Positions 36,691-46,251 of a stretch of 64,000 nt of DNA are shown piece after piece. The notes beneath the pieces were generated by a model that had not been told where the DNA came from, did not search any database, and saw only the letters and a program-made list of their open reading frames with translations. The translations under genes were made by a program, and so were the position numbers. How positions within the stretch are numbered: the first letter of the stretch is position 1; each line of letters begins with the position of its first letter. The stretch is taken from assembly GCF_016756615.1 (NCBI RefSeq), contig NZ_AP023262.1, positions 6,821,501-6,885,500 on the forward strand, given 5' to 3'. The DNA comes from Mesorhizobium sp. L-8-3 (GTDB lineage: Bacteria; Pseudomonadota; Alphaproteobacteria; Rhizobiales; Rhizobiaceae).

Positions 36691-38157
36691 TCAAAGATAG
36701 GTCGTGCGCTCGAGCGGCGTGATCTCGCCCCAGAAGGCGAGGATCTCCGCCCGCTTGAGGTCGCGATAGACCTTGGCGAGCAGCGGGCCGAGCGCCCGGT
36801 CGACGAAGCTGCTCTTCTCCATGAGCTGGAGCGCATCGTCCATGTCGTCGGGCAGGAACGGCCCGTCGTCGTCATAGGCGTTGCCCTCGACCGGCGGCGG
36901 CGGAACGTCGCCGTTCTCGATGCCCTCGACCATGCCCTGGATGAGCGCGGCCATCACCAGATAGGGGTTGGCATCGGCGCCGGCGATACGGTGCTCGACA
37001 CGCCGGTTCTCGTCGTTGGACACGGGAATGCGCAGCGCCACCGAGCGGTTGTTTTCCGCCCACACGGCACGCGTCGGCGCATAGGAGCCGGGCGTGATGC
37101 GACGAAAGCCGTTCCAGGTGTTGATGAACAGAAGCAGCGATTCCGGCATGGTCTTGAGCAGGCCCGCCACCGCAGATTCCAGGGTCTTGCGGCCGGTCTT
37201 GGCGCCGAAGATGTTCTTGCCGTCCCGGTCGAGGATCGAGGCATGCACATGCATGCCGTTGCCGGCATATTCGAGGAAGGGCTTGGCCATGAAGGTCGCC
37301 GTCAGCCCATGGGCGCGGGCGCAGCCGAGCACGATGCGGCGTAGCATGATGACGTCGTCGGCGGCGCGCAGCGGGTCGGCCCGGTGCTTCAGATTGACCT
37401 CGAACTGGCCCGGTGCGGCCTCCTTGATGATCGTGTCGATTGGCAGCTTCTGCGCGTCCGCCGCATCGCGGATCATGTCGAAGAGCTCGGCATGCTCGGC
37501 CAGGTCGTCGAGCCCGTACATGCGCAGCCTGTCCGGTCCGGCGGTGGCGCCGACCGGTCCGGGCATGCCGTCGGTCCATTCGATCTCGGGATCGAGCAGG
37601 TAGAATTCCAGCTCGAAGGCGACCACGGGGAAGAACCCTTTCGCCTGAACCTCGGCCACCTTGCGCTTCAGCACCTGGCGCGAATCGGCCATGAAGGGCT
37701 CGCCTTCGGGAGAAAACGTCTGCAACAGCACCTGCGCGGTCTTGCGCTTGGCCCAGGGCACAACCGAGAGCGATCCGCGCGTGGCCCGGCAGTAGCCGTC
37801 CTTGTCGCCGGTCTCGATATGCAGCCCGGTCTCGGTGACCTCGCGGCCCCAGACGTCGAGGCCGTGCAGCGACATGGGAAAATTGACGCCTTCCTGGAAG
37901 GCTTTCTTCAGCGCGTCGCCCGGCGCCCACTTGCCGCGCATCACGCCGTTGGGGTCGACGAGCAGGAACTCGACGGCCTCGACGTCAGGGTGTTTTTCGA
38001 TGAATTCGGTATATTCCGCTTCGTGATCGGCCGAGATGAACTTCGAGGCCCTGGATTCTGCGGAAGGATTGGGGTCGTCTGGGGCTTTCGCCGCGGCGAG
38101 AGGACGATTTACGCGCTTTGCTCCGGCTTCCAGTGCGCCGGCGTTTTCAATTGGCAA
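36691..38157 (-). CDS. Glutamine-synthetase-like ligase, probable gamma-glutamylpolyamine synthetase (copy 1)
   Basis: This 488-aa member of the glutamine synthetase superfamily has NGMHVHASILDRDGKNIF for the ATP/metal site, ITPGSYAPTRAVWAENNRSV, and RRVEHRIAGADANPYLVMAA. The family includes PuuA, which joins glutamate to putrescine using ATP. Adjacency to potFGHI on the same strand supports a polyamine substrate rather than ammonia. The start appears to be TTG at 38157; no ATG occurs until well inside the conserved region. The N-terminal 40 residues are unconserved-looking. A second, divergent copy lies at 44.7 kb. Confidence 0.88.
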   Translation of the reverse strand: MPIENAGALEAGAKRVNRPLAAAKAPDDPNPSAESRASKFISADHEAEYTEFIEKHPDVEAVEFLLVDPNGVMRGKWAPGDALKKAFQEGVNFPMSLHGLDVWGREVTETGLHIETGDKDGYCRATRGSLSVVPWAKRKTAQVLLQTFSPEGEPFMADSRQVLKRKVAEVQAKGFFPVVAFELEFYLLDPEIEWTDGMPGPVGATAGPDRLRMYGLDDLAEHAELFDMIRDAADAQKLPIDTIIKEAAPGQFEVNLKHRADPLRAADDVIMLRRIVLGCARAHGLTATFMAKPFLEYAGNGMHVHASILDRDGKNIFGAKTGRKTLESAVAGLLKTMPESLLLFINTWNGFRRITPGSYAPTRAVWAENNRSVALRIPVSNDENRRVEHRIAGADANPYLVMAALIQGMVEGIENGDVPPPPVEGNAYDDDGPFLPDDMDDALQLMEKSSFVDRALGPLLAKVYRDLKRAEILAFWGEITPLERTTYL

Positions 38158-38214
38158 GATATACCTGTCTGGTTGTTGGCAATGCCATAAGCTGCCCGTT
38201 CCGCCCCGATTTTG

Positions 38215-39159
38215 TCAATGGGGAGCGGGCATCGCCGTCGCTTGCGATCGCGCCTGCCGCCGGAACTCCATACCGATATGGACGAGCAGCGCGGCGAACA
38301 CCACGGCACCGCCGACGATGGTCCGCGCGGACGGCACCTCGCCATGGATCAACCAGACCCAGACCGGGCCGAAGATCGTTTCGAAGGTGCTGAGCAGGGC
38401 GGCGAACGCCGCCGGTATCAGCCGGGCGCCGGTAGCGAACATGGCGAGCCCGAGGCCGAGATTGATCGCGCCGAAGGCGAAGAGGAACCCCATGTCGCGC
38501 GCCGAGACCGCGAAGCCCTCCGCCTGGCTCGCGGCGAAGAGCCCGGCGAAGACGGCACCGAGGCAGGTGGCCGGCGTCATGCGGACATGGGCGAAACGCC
38601 GTGTGATCACGGTGGCGAGCGCGAAGACGACGGCGATCAGCAAAGCGAGCGCTCCGCCGATCGGCGAAACGTCGCCGGAGAGCGATTCCGAGACCATGAT
38701 GGCGACGCCCGCAATGACGGCCGCAATCGCCACCCAGGTCGCGACAGACACCCTCTCGCGGAACAGCACCCATGCGAAGAGCGCCGCGATCAACGGCACG
38801 CCGGCCTGCATCAGCAAGACATTGGCGACCGTCGTATAGGTGAGCGCCACGACAAAGCAGCTCGACGCCGTACCGAAGCAGACGGCAACCGCCAGGCCGG
38901 GCCAACTCATGCCGCGGAAGAGCTGCATCGTCCCCCTGATACCGTCGCGCCACAGCATGAAGCCCACCAGGAAGGCGGCCGCCCAGAGGGAACGCCAGAA
39001 CACGACGGTCCAGCTGTCGTTGCCATCGACGAACCGCGCGATCGCCCCGCCGAAACTCCAGGTCAGGGCCGACAGGAACACCAGCAGCAGGCCGAGCCGC
39101 TCCTCGCTCCGCGAGACCGGGGCGAGGCTTGTACCGACAATGGCTGACTGTTCGCTCAT
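38215..39159 (-). CDS. EamA/DMT-family transporter
   Basis: This 314-aa membrane protein has ten hydrophobic segments in two EamA repeats (LVFLSALTWSFGGAIARFVD at the start of the first, FLFAFGAINLGLGLAMFATG in the second). It is probably an exporter of an amino acid or amine. It ends 57 nt before the start of the glutamine-synthetase-like gene and may be cotranscribed with the polyamine genes. ATG 39159 is used; an ATG at 39204 would add 15 hydrophilic residues. Confidence 0.85.
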   Translation of the reverse strand: MSEQSAIVGTSLAPVSRSEERLGLLLVFLSALTWSFGGAIARFVDGNDSWTVVFWRSLWAAAFLVGFMLWRDGIRGTMQLFRGMSWPGLAVAVCFGTASSCFVVALTYTTVANVLLMQAGVPLIAALFAWVLFRERVSVATWVAIAAVIAGVAIMVSESLSGDVSPIGGALALLIAVVFALATVITRRFAHVRMTPATCLGAVFAGLFAASQAEGFAVSARDMGFLFAFGAINLGLGLAMFATGARLIPAAFAALLSTFETIFGPVWVWLIHGEVPSARTIVGGAVVFAALLVHIGMEFRRQARSQATAMPAPH

Positions 39160-39326
39160 CGGAGATGGAGCCGGTTGGACATCGCTTCGCGCAAGCGACG
39201 CCATGCCCTACTCAAATCGGTGCGATCTGGCGAGGTCCAGCGTTTGCCGCGTGTTGTGGCAACGGCCTGGCAGGACGTTACGGCCCGTTGTCCCAAGCCG
39301 GTCGCCGACGTCTTCCTTGCCGGCAT

Positions 39327-40226
39327 CTACGAGGACGCGGACTTGCCCCGGATGACGCGCCAGATCCAAAGCAGGGGTACGAGCAGAAACACCCCGAACT
39401 TCTTGAGGAATACAAGAGCGACAGCGACGAGGCCGGTCTTGATCGCGGCTTTGCCGGCAATCAGCCCACCCACCCCGACTGCCGCTACAGTGTCGGCGCC
39501 GGGCACATAGTCTGAATAGCGTTTCCCTTCCGCGAAACTGGGCAGCGCCAAAACCTCGTCGAGGCTCTGCTTGATCTCGGGCAATTGTCCCATCCCGGCG
39601 ATGTAGCCCATGATGAATACGCCTTCGCGCCCGAGAAAACGCACATCGTAATTGAGCGTCTTCTCGACATCGTCACCGAACTGCAATTCGCGTGCCCAAT
39701 GCAGCCGCTTGTTGGCCGAGTCGTAAACCGGCGGCGATGCCCAACCAAGCAAGGTGATCGGCGGGAAACCATCCTTGACCCGCGCTTCGTTGGCGGCGGC
39801 CATTTCCGCCTTCATATCTCTCAGCAGTTCGTCATAGTCGATCGAGGCGGCATCGGTGTCGTCCACATAACCGATCTTGTCCATTTCGAGCTTGATACCC
39901 CAGCTCCTTTCGCCGAGCGGGTCGTGCTGGATCGGGAAGACCATACCGAGCGTTCCGACGGCTGCGGTCGGCGGATTTCCCCACATTTCGGTCAATACGT
40001 AGACCGCGTCCTCACGGTCGAGATAATAGAACTTGCCTCTCAGATCGAGGCGGACACCGTCAGGCAGCTCGACAAGCCCCGTCTTCGGCTCGATATTGTC
40101 GAGCAGCCGTCGCCCCTGTGCGTTATATTCGCCGTATGTCGCAAAAAACTCTGCAGACTTTTCTGCCTTGGCCGATCCGTTCCACAGAAATATTGCGACG
40201 CAGAACAGAATTCCTGCTATTTTCAA
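39327..40226 (-). CDS. DUF2167 membrane-anchored protein
   Basis: This 299-aa protein has an N-terminal signal peptide (AGILFCVAIFLWNGSAKA) and a C-terminal hydrophobic hairpin (about residues 245-290, LVAVALVFLKKFGVFLLVPL), so most of it should be periplasmic and tail-anchored. The DUF2167 pattern is seen in WGIKLEMDKIGYVDDTDA, DYDELLRDMKAEMAAANEAR, and LGWASPPVYDSANKRLHWAR. The function of the family is unknown. It stands alone with about 170-210 nt gaps on either side. Confidence 0.88.
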   Translation of the reverse strand: MKIAGILFCVAIFLWNGSAKAEKSAEFFATYGEYNAQGRRLLDNIEPKTGLVELPDGVRLDLRGKFYYLDREDAVYVLTEMWGNPPTAAVGTLGMVFPIQHDPLGERSWGIKLEMDKIGYVDDTDAASIDYDELLRDMKAEMAAANEARVKDGFPPITLLGWASPPVYDSANKRLHWARELQFGDDVEKTLNYDVRFLGREGVFIMGYIAGMGQLPEIKQSLDEVLALPSFAEGKRYSDYVPGADTVAAVGVGGLIAGKAAIKTGLVAVALVFLKKFGVFLLVPLLWIWRVIRGKSASS

Positions 40227-40433
40227 GACAGCCTCCCGAATTCGATCAAGAAATATACGTCACGGCCGGACAATCCGCAATCCCTGATTGTGACATATTA
40301 CTTATGCAACCACGATCGTCGGGATCGCTGGCACCCGTCACTTCCATGGCCGCCGACAGTCGCAGCCAACGGTCTTGCAGCCGACACGGCGTCGGCCTCC
40401 GGACGGATCGAACGTGCCGTCGGTTCGACCAGG

Positions 40434-41873
40434 CTACTGAAAATCGAAGGCGCTCAGTCCCGTCACCATCTCATCCAGCCCCAGCGGGCGCGTCACCGGC
40501 GGCTCGGCGCGGGCGAGGCAGCCCGACCGTTCGCACAGCCGGCAGGCCGGCCCCACGGGCGTCGAGGGCACCTGGCCCGCCCGGCCGCCGGCGAGACCGG
40601 GAAGGGCTGCGCCATAGACGATCTCGTCCCGGAAACCGATGTCGCAGCCGATGAGAAGGGCGGTGCGGCGCGGCCGTTCGTTGAAGGCGCCCTGCGGCCC
40701 TTCGAGCGTGCGGGCGACCGTCAGGAACTCCGCCCCGTCAGGCATCTCGACCGCCTCGACGAAGATCTGCCCCGGCTGAGCGAACGCGGCATGGACCGAC
40801 AGTTTCGGGCACCCGCCCCCGAAGCGGCTCTGGGGGAATCCCTGCGCGCCGGCCTTGCGGAATCGATGGCCGGCATTGTCGACCTCGAGCATGAAGAACG
40901 GCACGCCTGCCGCCCCCGGGCGCTGCAGCATGGTGAGCCGGTTCGCCGCCTGCTCGAAGGAGACGCCGAAGCGCGAGCGCAAGACGTCGATGTCGTAGCG
41001 CGCGCGAACGGCCGCTGCCTGGAAGGCTGCATAAGGCATCATCAGCGCATGCGCGGCATAACGCCCGAGTTCGAAGCGGGCGAGCCGGCGCGCCTCGTCC
41101 GACGACAGTTTCAGCGCCTCGAGCTCGCCGGCCACGGCGACCGTCATGCGGATGAGGCTCGCCTCCATCGCCACCTCGCGCAACTGGTCGAAAGGCGACA
41201 GGCGCTCCGACAGGAAGAGGCGCTGCGAGTGCCTGTCGTAGCGGCGGCGCCAGTTGGGCATGGTGGCGACGGGCAGCACCCGCACGACGATACCATATTC
41301 GCGTTTCAGCCAGGTTTTCAGCGCACCATAGAGGTCGTCGCCGGGGTCGAGCAGCGCGGTGAAAGCCTCGGCCTCCTCCTCGATATTGGCGAAATGGTTC
41401 GGGCGCCGCTCGAAGACCTCATGCACCTCGTCGATCGGCAGCCGCGCCGCCGACAGCGCGGTCGCCCTGCCCTCCCGCGCCAGCAGCTCGGATAGGTCCG
41501 TCAGGCGTTCGGCCTGCTCGCGATAGGCGCGGAACAGCTTGATCACGCCAGCGGCCGCATTGGGCGCGGCCTCGGCGATCTCGACCAGTTCCTGGTCGCC
41601 CGGCAGCTCTCCGGAAAGCAACGGATCGGAGAAAACCTCCTTCAAAGCGGCGATCGAGCCGCGCGCCTCGCCCTGCAATTCCTCCGGCTCGACCTTGTAG
41701 ACCGAGGCGAGCTTCAGGATGAGCTGCACCGTCAGCGGCCGCTGGTTGCGCTCGATGAGGTTGAGATAGGAGGGCGAGATGCCCAAACCCTCCGCCATGG
41801 CCGTCTGGGTGAGGCCCTTGGCGTTGCGAATGCGACGGATGCGGGGACCCGCGAAGATTTTCTGGTCGGCCAT
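40434..41873 (-). CDS. Short-chain fatty acyl regulator, RamB/ScfR type
   Basis: This 479-aa regulator has an N-terminal Xre helix-turn-helix (residues 8-65: LTQTAMAEGLGISPSYLNLI), an IrrE/ImmA-like middle part without an obvious protease HEXXH motif, and a C-terminal DUF2083 domain ending in a cysteine cluster (CRLCERSGCLARAEPP). Relatives are RamB and PrpR/MmgR, which control acetate, propionate and glyoxylate-shunt genes. It is divergent from isocitrate lyase, its expected target. Five TTTACA-like repeats lie directly in its leader. ATG 41873 is chosen since the helix-turn-helix begins right after it. Confidence 0.9.
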   Translation of the reverse strand: MADQKIFAGPRIRRIRNAKGLTQTAMAEGLGISPSYLNLIERNQRPLTVQLILKLASVYKVEPEELQGEARGSIAALKEVFSDPLLSGELPGDQELVEIAEAAPNAAAGVIKLFRAYREQAERLTDLSELLAREGRATALSAARLPIDEVHEVFERRPNHFANIEEEAEAFTALLDPGDDLYGALKTWLKREYGIVVRVLPVATMPNWRRRYDRHSQRLFLSERLSPFDQLREVAMEASLIRMTVAVAGELEALKLSSDEARRLARFELGRYAAHALMMPYAAFQAAAVRARYDIDVLRSRFGVSFEQAANRLTMLQRPGAAGVPFFMLEVDNAGHRFRKAGAQGFPQSRFGGGCPKLSVHAAFAQPGQIFVEAVEMPDGAEFLTVARTLEGPQGAFNERPRRTALLIGCDIGFRDEIVYGAALPGLAGGRAGQVPSTPVGPACRLCERSGCLARAEPPVTRPLGLDEMVTGLSAFDFQ

Positions 41874-41877
41874 CGGC

Positions 41878-41948
41878 TTTACAAGGACCTTACAGGCCCG
41901 GCCTCGCGCTGCCGGCCCGCTGACTTTTACATGATTTACAAATTTACA
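41878..41948. promoter_or_regulatory. Cluster of TTTACA repeats, candidate ScfR/RamB operators
   Basis: TTTACA occurs at 41878, 41926, 41935 and 41943, and CTTACA at 41889, all in the same orientation within 71 nt, with an inverted TGTAAA at 42032. They fill the region between the divergent regulator and aceA. The clustering suggests operator half-sites for autoregulation and aceA control; this is inference. Confidence 0.5.
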
Positions 41949-42115
41949 GATCGAGCTCGTCAAAGGCAATACAGGATTACCCGAATTTTCGGCCGGAATC
42001 CGCGAAATTCCTCGCTTCTTTTGCACCGCAATGTAAATGAAGTCACAGGACAAGCGGCCATAGGACGGCAGTCACGGCCGCACTCCTTTGACAGAATATG
42101 GACTGGAGAGAACCC

Positions 42116-43405
<1,290 letters not shown>

Positions 43406-43508
43406 GATCGCAATCGACAGCGGGGCGGCGCTCGCCGGCGCCCCGCCTCCGCCGGCACTGAACGAGAGACGCCCGGAAGGGCACGACAAGCATCCGAGGA
43501 GAACAGCA

Positions 43509-43751
43509 ATGGCAACCAGAACCCGCGTCAAGGAACGGGCCGAAGAACAGGCCACCACGATGAGCGCCGACCAGCAGGCGGCCATCCGCATCGTCGCCAA
43601 CGACCTGCACCGGCTGAACCAGGCGGTGATGAAGGCGGTGGATGCCGGCGTTTCGGTCGAACTCGTCCGCTCCGCCCGCCATCACGGAGGCAACGGAAAC
43701 TGGGGCGACCTGCTGATCCCCGTCATCGTGACGCAGCAGAGCCACGGCTGA
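43509..43751 (+). CDS. Small uncharacterised protein downstream of aceA (80 aa)
   Basis: This 80-aa soluble protein starts with GAGGAG about 8 nt upstream of the ATG and ends before a strong terminator, so it is likely the second gene of the aceA transcript. The sequence has two parts: a charged N-terminus and a helical AAIRIVANDLHRLNQAVMKA followed by VELVRSARHHGGNGNWGDLL. I do not recognise a named family. A role linked to glyoxylate-shunt growth is suggested only by position. Confidence 0.7.
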   Translation: MATRTRVKERAEEQATTMSADQQAAIRIVANDLHRLNQAVMKAVDAGVSVELVRSARHHGGNGNWGDLLIPVIVTQQSHG

Positions 43752-43805
43752 GCGCCACCTCCATAGCCGTCTGCGGGCACCGGAAAGAGCGGGTGCCGGA
43801 AAATC

Positions 43806-43846
43806 GACGACCCGGCTCCATCTCGGTGACCGGGTCGTCTTCTTTT
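43806..43846 (+). terminator. Intrinsic terminator of the aceA unit
   Basis: GACGACCCGG pairs with CCGGGTCGTC around a 14-nt loop and is followed by TTCTTTT. It would end the aceA plus small-gene transcript. From here to 44085 no gene is supported. Confidence 0.85.
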
Positions 43847-44085
43847 GGCCGCACCGGACGGCAATGTCGCCTGCCGTTCGCCCGCAAGGCTCGTCTCCGG
43901 GGGAAGGGCGCCTCGGAATGCTACGAAAGTTGCACGAAGAACGCCTGCATATGTCTGAGAGGCGCAGGTACAGTGGCATTGTTCTACGACTTAATACTTT
44001 CTTCTTGACTTGGCGGCGCAGATGGCGTCTAGGTGTGGTCGATCCTCAACCGTACATTGAACACCCAACGATCGGTTGCATTGTC

Positions 44086-44538
44086 ATGCTGCATTCACGT
44101 CCCGGGCCGGATGCCGGCGAGGACACGAACGCTGGTCCGGCTCCCGACGACAGCGTGAATTTCTCGCTGGTGCTTGTCGTCGGCAGATCGCAGATCAATT
44201 GCGTCGTCGTGTCCAAGATCGTCGAGCGCTCAGGCCTCAAGGCCGTTTCCGAGATTCCGGATTCGGCTCCGCAAGCCCTGACCAAATTGAAACCGGGTGT
44301 CGTCATCCTCGATGGTGGCGCCGATAACTGCGACTGTGACGCGGCGCTCGCTCACATTGCGGAGCGACGGCGCGCATTCGCCGGAAGCGTGCCCTGCGTC
44401 ATCCTGTTGTCGACGCGCGGCGTCAGTTCCGAGCAGTTGCCGCACGGCCGCTCGGTGGACGCCATCGTCGCCAAGCCCTTCACGCCTGAGTCTCTGCAGC
44501 CGGTGGTCGACCGGCTGCTGCGGCGAGCTCGGGGATAG
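44086..44538 (+). CDS. Receiver-like protein with degenerate acidic pocket
   Basis: This 150-aa protein has the alternating beta-alpha layout of a CheY-type receiver: LVLVVGRSQINCVVVSKIVE, then VVILDGGADNCD with a candidate phospho-aspartate, then VILLSTR with the serine/threonine, and VAKPFTPE with the conserved lysine. The acidic residues normally after the first strand are replaced (VVGRS instead of VDDD-like), so metal binding and phosphorylation may be lost. No output domain follows. ATG 44086 gives a compact receiver; an earlier in-frame start would add 74 arginine-rich residues with no family match. No kinase partner is nearby. Confidence 0.65.
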   Translation: MLHSRPGPDAGEDTNAGPAPDDSVNFSLVLVVGRSQINCVVVSKIVERSGLKAVSEIPDSAPQALTKLKPGVVILDGGADNCDCDAALAHIAERRRAFAGSVPCVILLSTRGVSSEQLPHGRSVDAIVAKPFTPESLQPVVDRLLRRARG

Positions 44539-44721
44539 GCACTGGTCCGGAGGCCCGTACATGCCGGAAGCGCTCAGCGCTTACAGTGCCGACATTTCTT
44601 GCCTCCGGCCTGCAGTCGCGCAGAGTAACGCCGGCGCGGCCGTGCGACATTTTTGAGTACCCCTTCCATTTCGTTCGAGGCCACGGCTATACTTGCGCAT
44701 CCGAAACCTTTCTGGTGATTG

Positions 44722-46155
44722 ATGCCGCCTGCAAAAAAGGAAGCCCGACCGTCAAACCGTGTGGGGCGCGCGCGCACGCCTCAATTTGTGAAGAACCTGC
44801 GCGGAGTGAAGAATTGGAAGGAGGCCGCAGTCTGGCTCGAATGGCGCGGCATCGAAGACATCGAATGCATCACGCCTGACCAGGCCGGTGTCGCCCGCGG
44901 CAAGATGATGCCGTCGAAGAAGTTCACTTCCAACACCTCCCTGGCATTGCCCTCGGCGCCGTTCATGATGACCATCTCGGGCGACTATCCCGAAGACGGC
45001 AACGGCTTCTCCTATCCCGAGGACGACGGCGACCTGAAGCTCGTGCCCGATCTCTCCACGCTCTCGGTCGTGCCCTGGGAGGAAGACCCGACGGCGCAGG
45101 TGATCTGCGACCTCGTCCACCAGGACGGGCGCTCCGTCGAGTTCACGCCCCGCAACGTGCTGAAGCGCATCGTCGCGGCCTATGCCGACGACGGGCTGCG
45201 ACCGGTGGTTGCACCCGAAATCGAGTTTTATCTCGTGCGCAAGAACCCGGATCCGGATTATCCGCTGGTGCCGCCGGTCGGCCGTTCCGGACGTGCCATC
45301 GGCGGCGGCGCCGGCTATTCGATCGCGGGCGTCAACGAGTTCGACGAACTCATCGACGACATCTACCATTTCTCGGAAAGCCAGGGGCTGGAGATCGACA
45401 CGCTTATCCATGAGGAAGGCGCCGGCCAGCTCGAGATCAATCTGCGCCACGGCGATCCGATCGAGCTCGCGGACCAGGTCTTCATGTTCAAGCGCACGAT
45501 CCGCGAGGCGGCGCTGAAGCACGACACCTACGCGACCTTCATGGCGAAGCCCATCCAGGGCCAGCCGGGCTCGGCCATGCACATCCATCAGTCGGTGCTC
45601 GACCGCAAGACCGGCAGGAACATCTTCAAGGAAGAGGACGGCAAAGAGAGCGAGGCCTTCTTCCACTTCATCGGCGGCATGCAGAAACATGTGCCGAACG
45701 CGCTCGTGATGTTCGCGCCTTATGTGAACTCCTACCGTCGGCTGACGCAGGCCGCCTCGGCGCCGGTCAACACCAAATGGGGCTACGACAACCGCACGAC
45801 CGCCTTCCGTGTGCCGCGCTCCGATCCATCGGCCCGGCGCGTCGAGAACCGCATCCCCTCCTCCGATGCCAACCCCTACCTGGCGCTCGCCGCTTCGCTC
45901 GCCTGCGGCCTCATCGGCATGCGCAACAAGCTGAAGCCCGACGCCCCCGTCGGCACCACGGTCAACGAAGACGAGATCGACCTGCCGCGCGGACTGCTCG
46001 AGGCCGTCGATCTGTTCGAGAGCGACCAGGACCTGCGCGCGATCCTCGGCGAGCCCTTCGCGTCGACCTACGCGGCGATCAAGCGCGCGGAATTCGAGAC
46101 CTTCATGGAAGTGATCAGCCCGTGGGAGCGTGAATATCTGTTGTTGAACGTGTGA
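44722..46155 (+). CDS. puuA: Glutamine-synthetase-like ligase, probable gamma-glutamylputrescine synthetase (copy 2)
   Basis: This 477-aa glutamine synthetase superfamily protein has GSAMHIHQSVLDRKTGRNIF, YVNSYRRLTQAASAPVN, WGYDNRTTAFRVPRS, and RRVENRIPSSDANPYLALAA. It is distinct in sequence from the copy at 36.7-38.2 kb. The next gene on the strand is a PuuB-like oxidase, which makes gamma-glutamylputrescine synthetase the best reading: glutamate plus putrescine plus ATP. The ATG at 44722 is used; a TTG directly before it is possible. A heptamer inverted repeat begins one base after the stop. Confidence 0.9.
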   Translation: MPPAKKEARPSNRVGRARTPQFVKNLRGVKNWKEAAVWLEWRGIEDIECITPDQAGVARGKMMPSKKFTSNTSLALPSAPFMMTISGDYPEDGNGFSYPEDDGDLKLVPDLSTLSVVPWEEDPTAQVICDLVHQDGRSVEFTPRNVLKRIVAAYADDGLRPVVAPEIEFYLVRKNPDPDYPLVPPVGRSGRAIGGGAGYSIAGVNEFDELIDDIYHFSESQGLEIDTLIHEEGAGQLEINLRHGDPIELADQVFMFKRTIREAALKHDTYATFMAKPIQGQPGSAMHIHQSVLDRKTGRNIFKEEDGKESEAFFHFIGGMQKHVPNALVMFAPYVNSYRRLTQAASAPVNTKWGYDNRTTAFRVPRSDPSARRVENRIPSSDANPYLALAASLACGLIGMRNKLKPDAPVGTTVNEDEIDLPRGLLEAVDLFESDQDLRAILGEPFASTYAAIKRAEFETFMEVISPWEREYLLLNV

Positions 46156-46156
46156 C

Positions 46157-46250
46157 GAGCGAATAGCGAGTAGCCAGTAGCGAATAGGGTTCGCTGCTTC
46201 TCTCGCCCCGCTCCTCCCCTATTCGCTATTCGCTACTAACTATTCGCTCG
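46157..46250. repeat. Inverted pair of degenerate heptamer arrays (TAGCGAA type)
   Basis: Units GAGCGAA, TAGCGAG, TAGCCAG and TAGCGAA run from 46157 to 46184. A complementary array (CTATTCG, CTATTCG, CTACTAA, CTATTCG) runs from 46219 to 46246. The arms match at 28 of 32 positions. As in the array at 26.0 kb, it starts at a stop codon, has period 7, and each unit carries a stop codon (TAG). The right arm ends five bases before the puuB start and covers its ribosome-binding region. Confidence 0.88.
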
Positions 46251-46251
46251 A

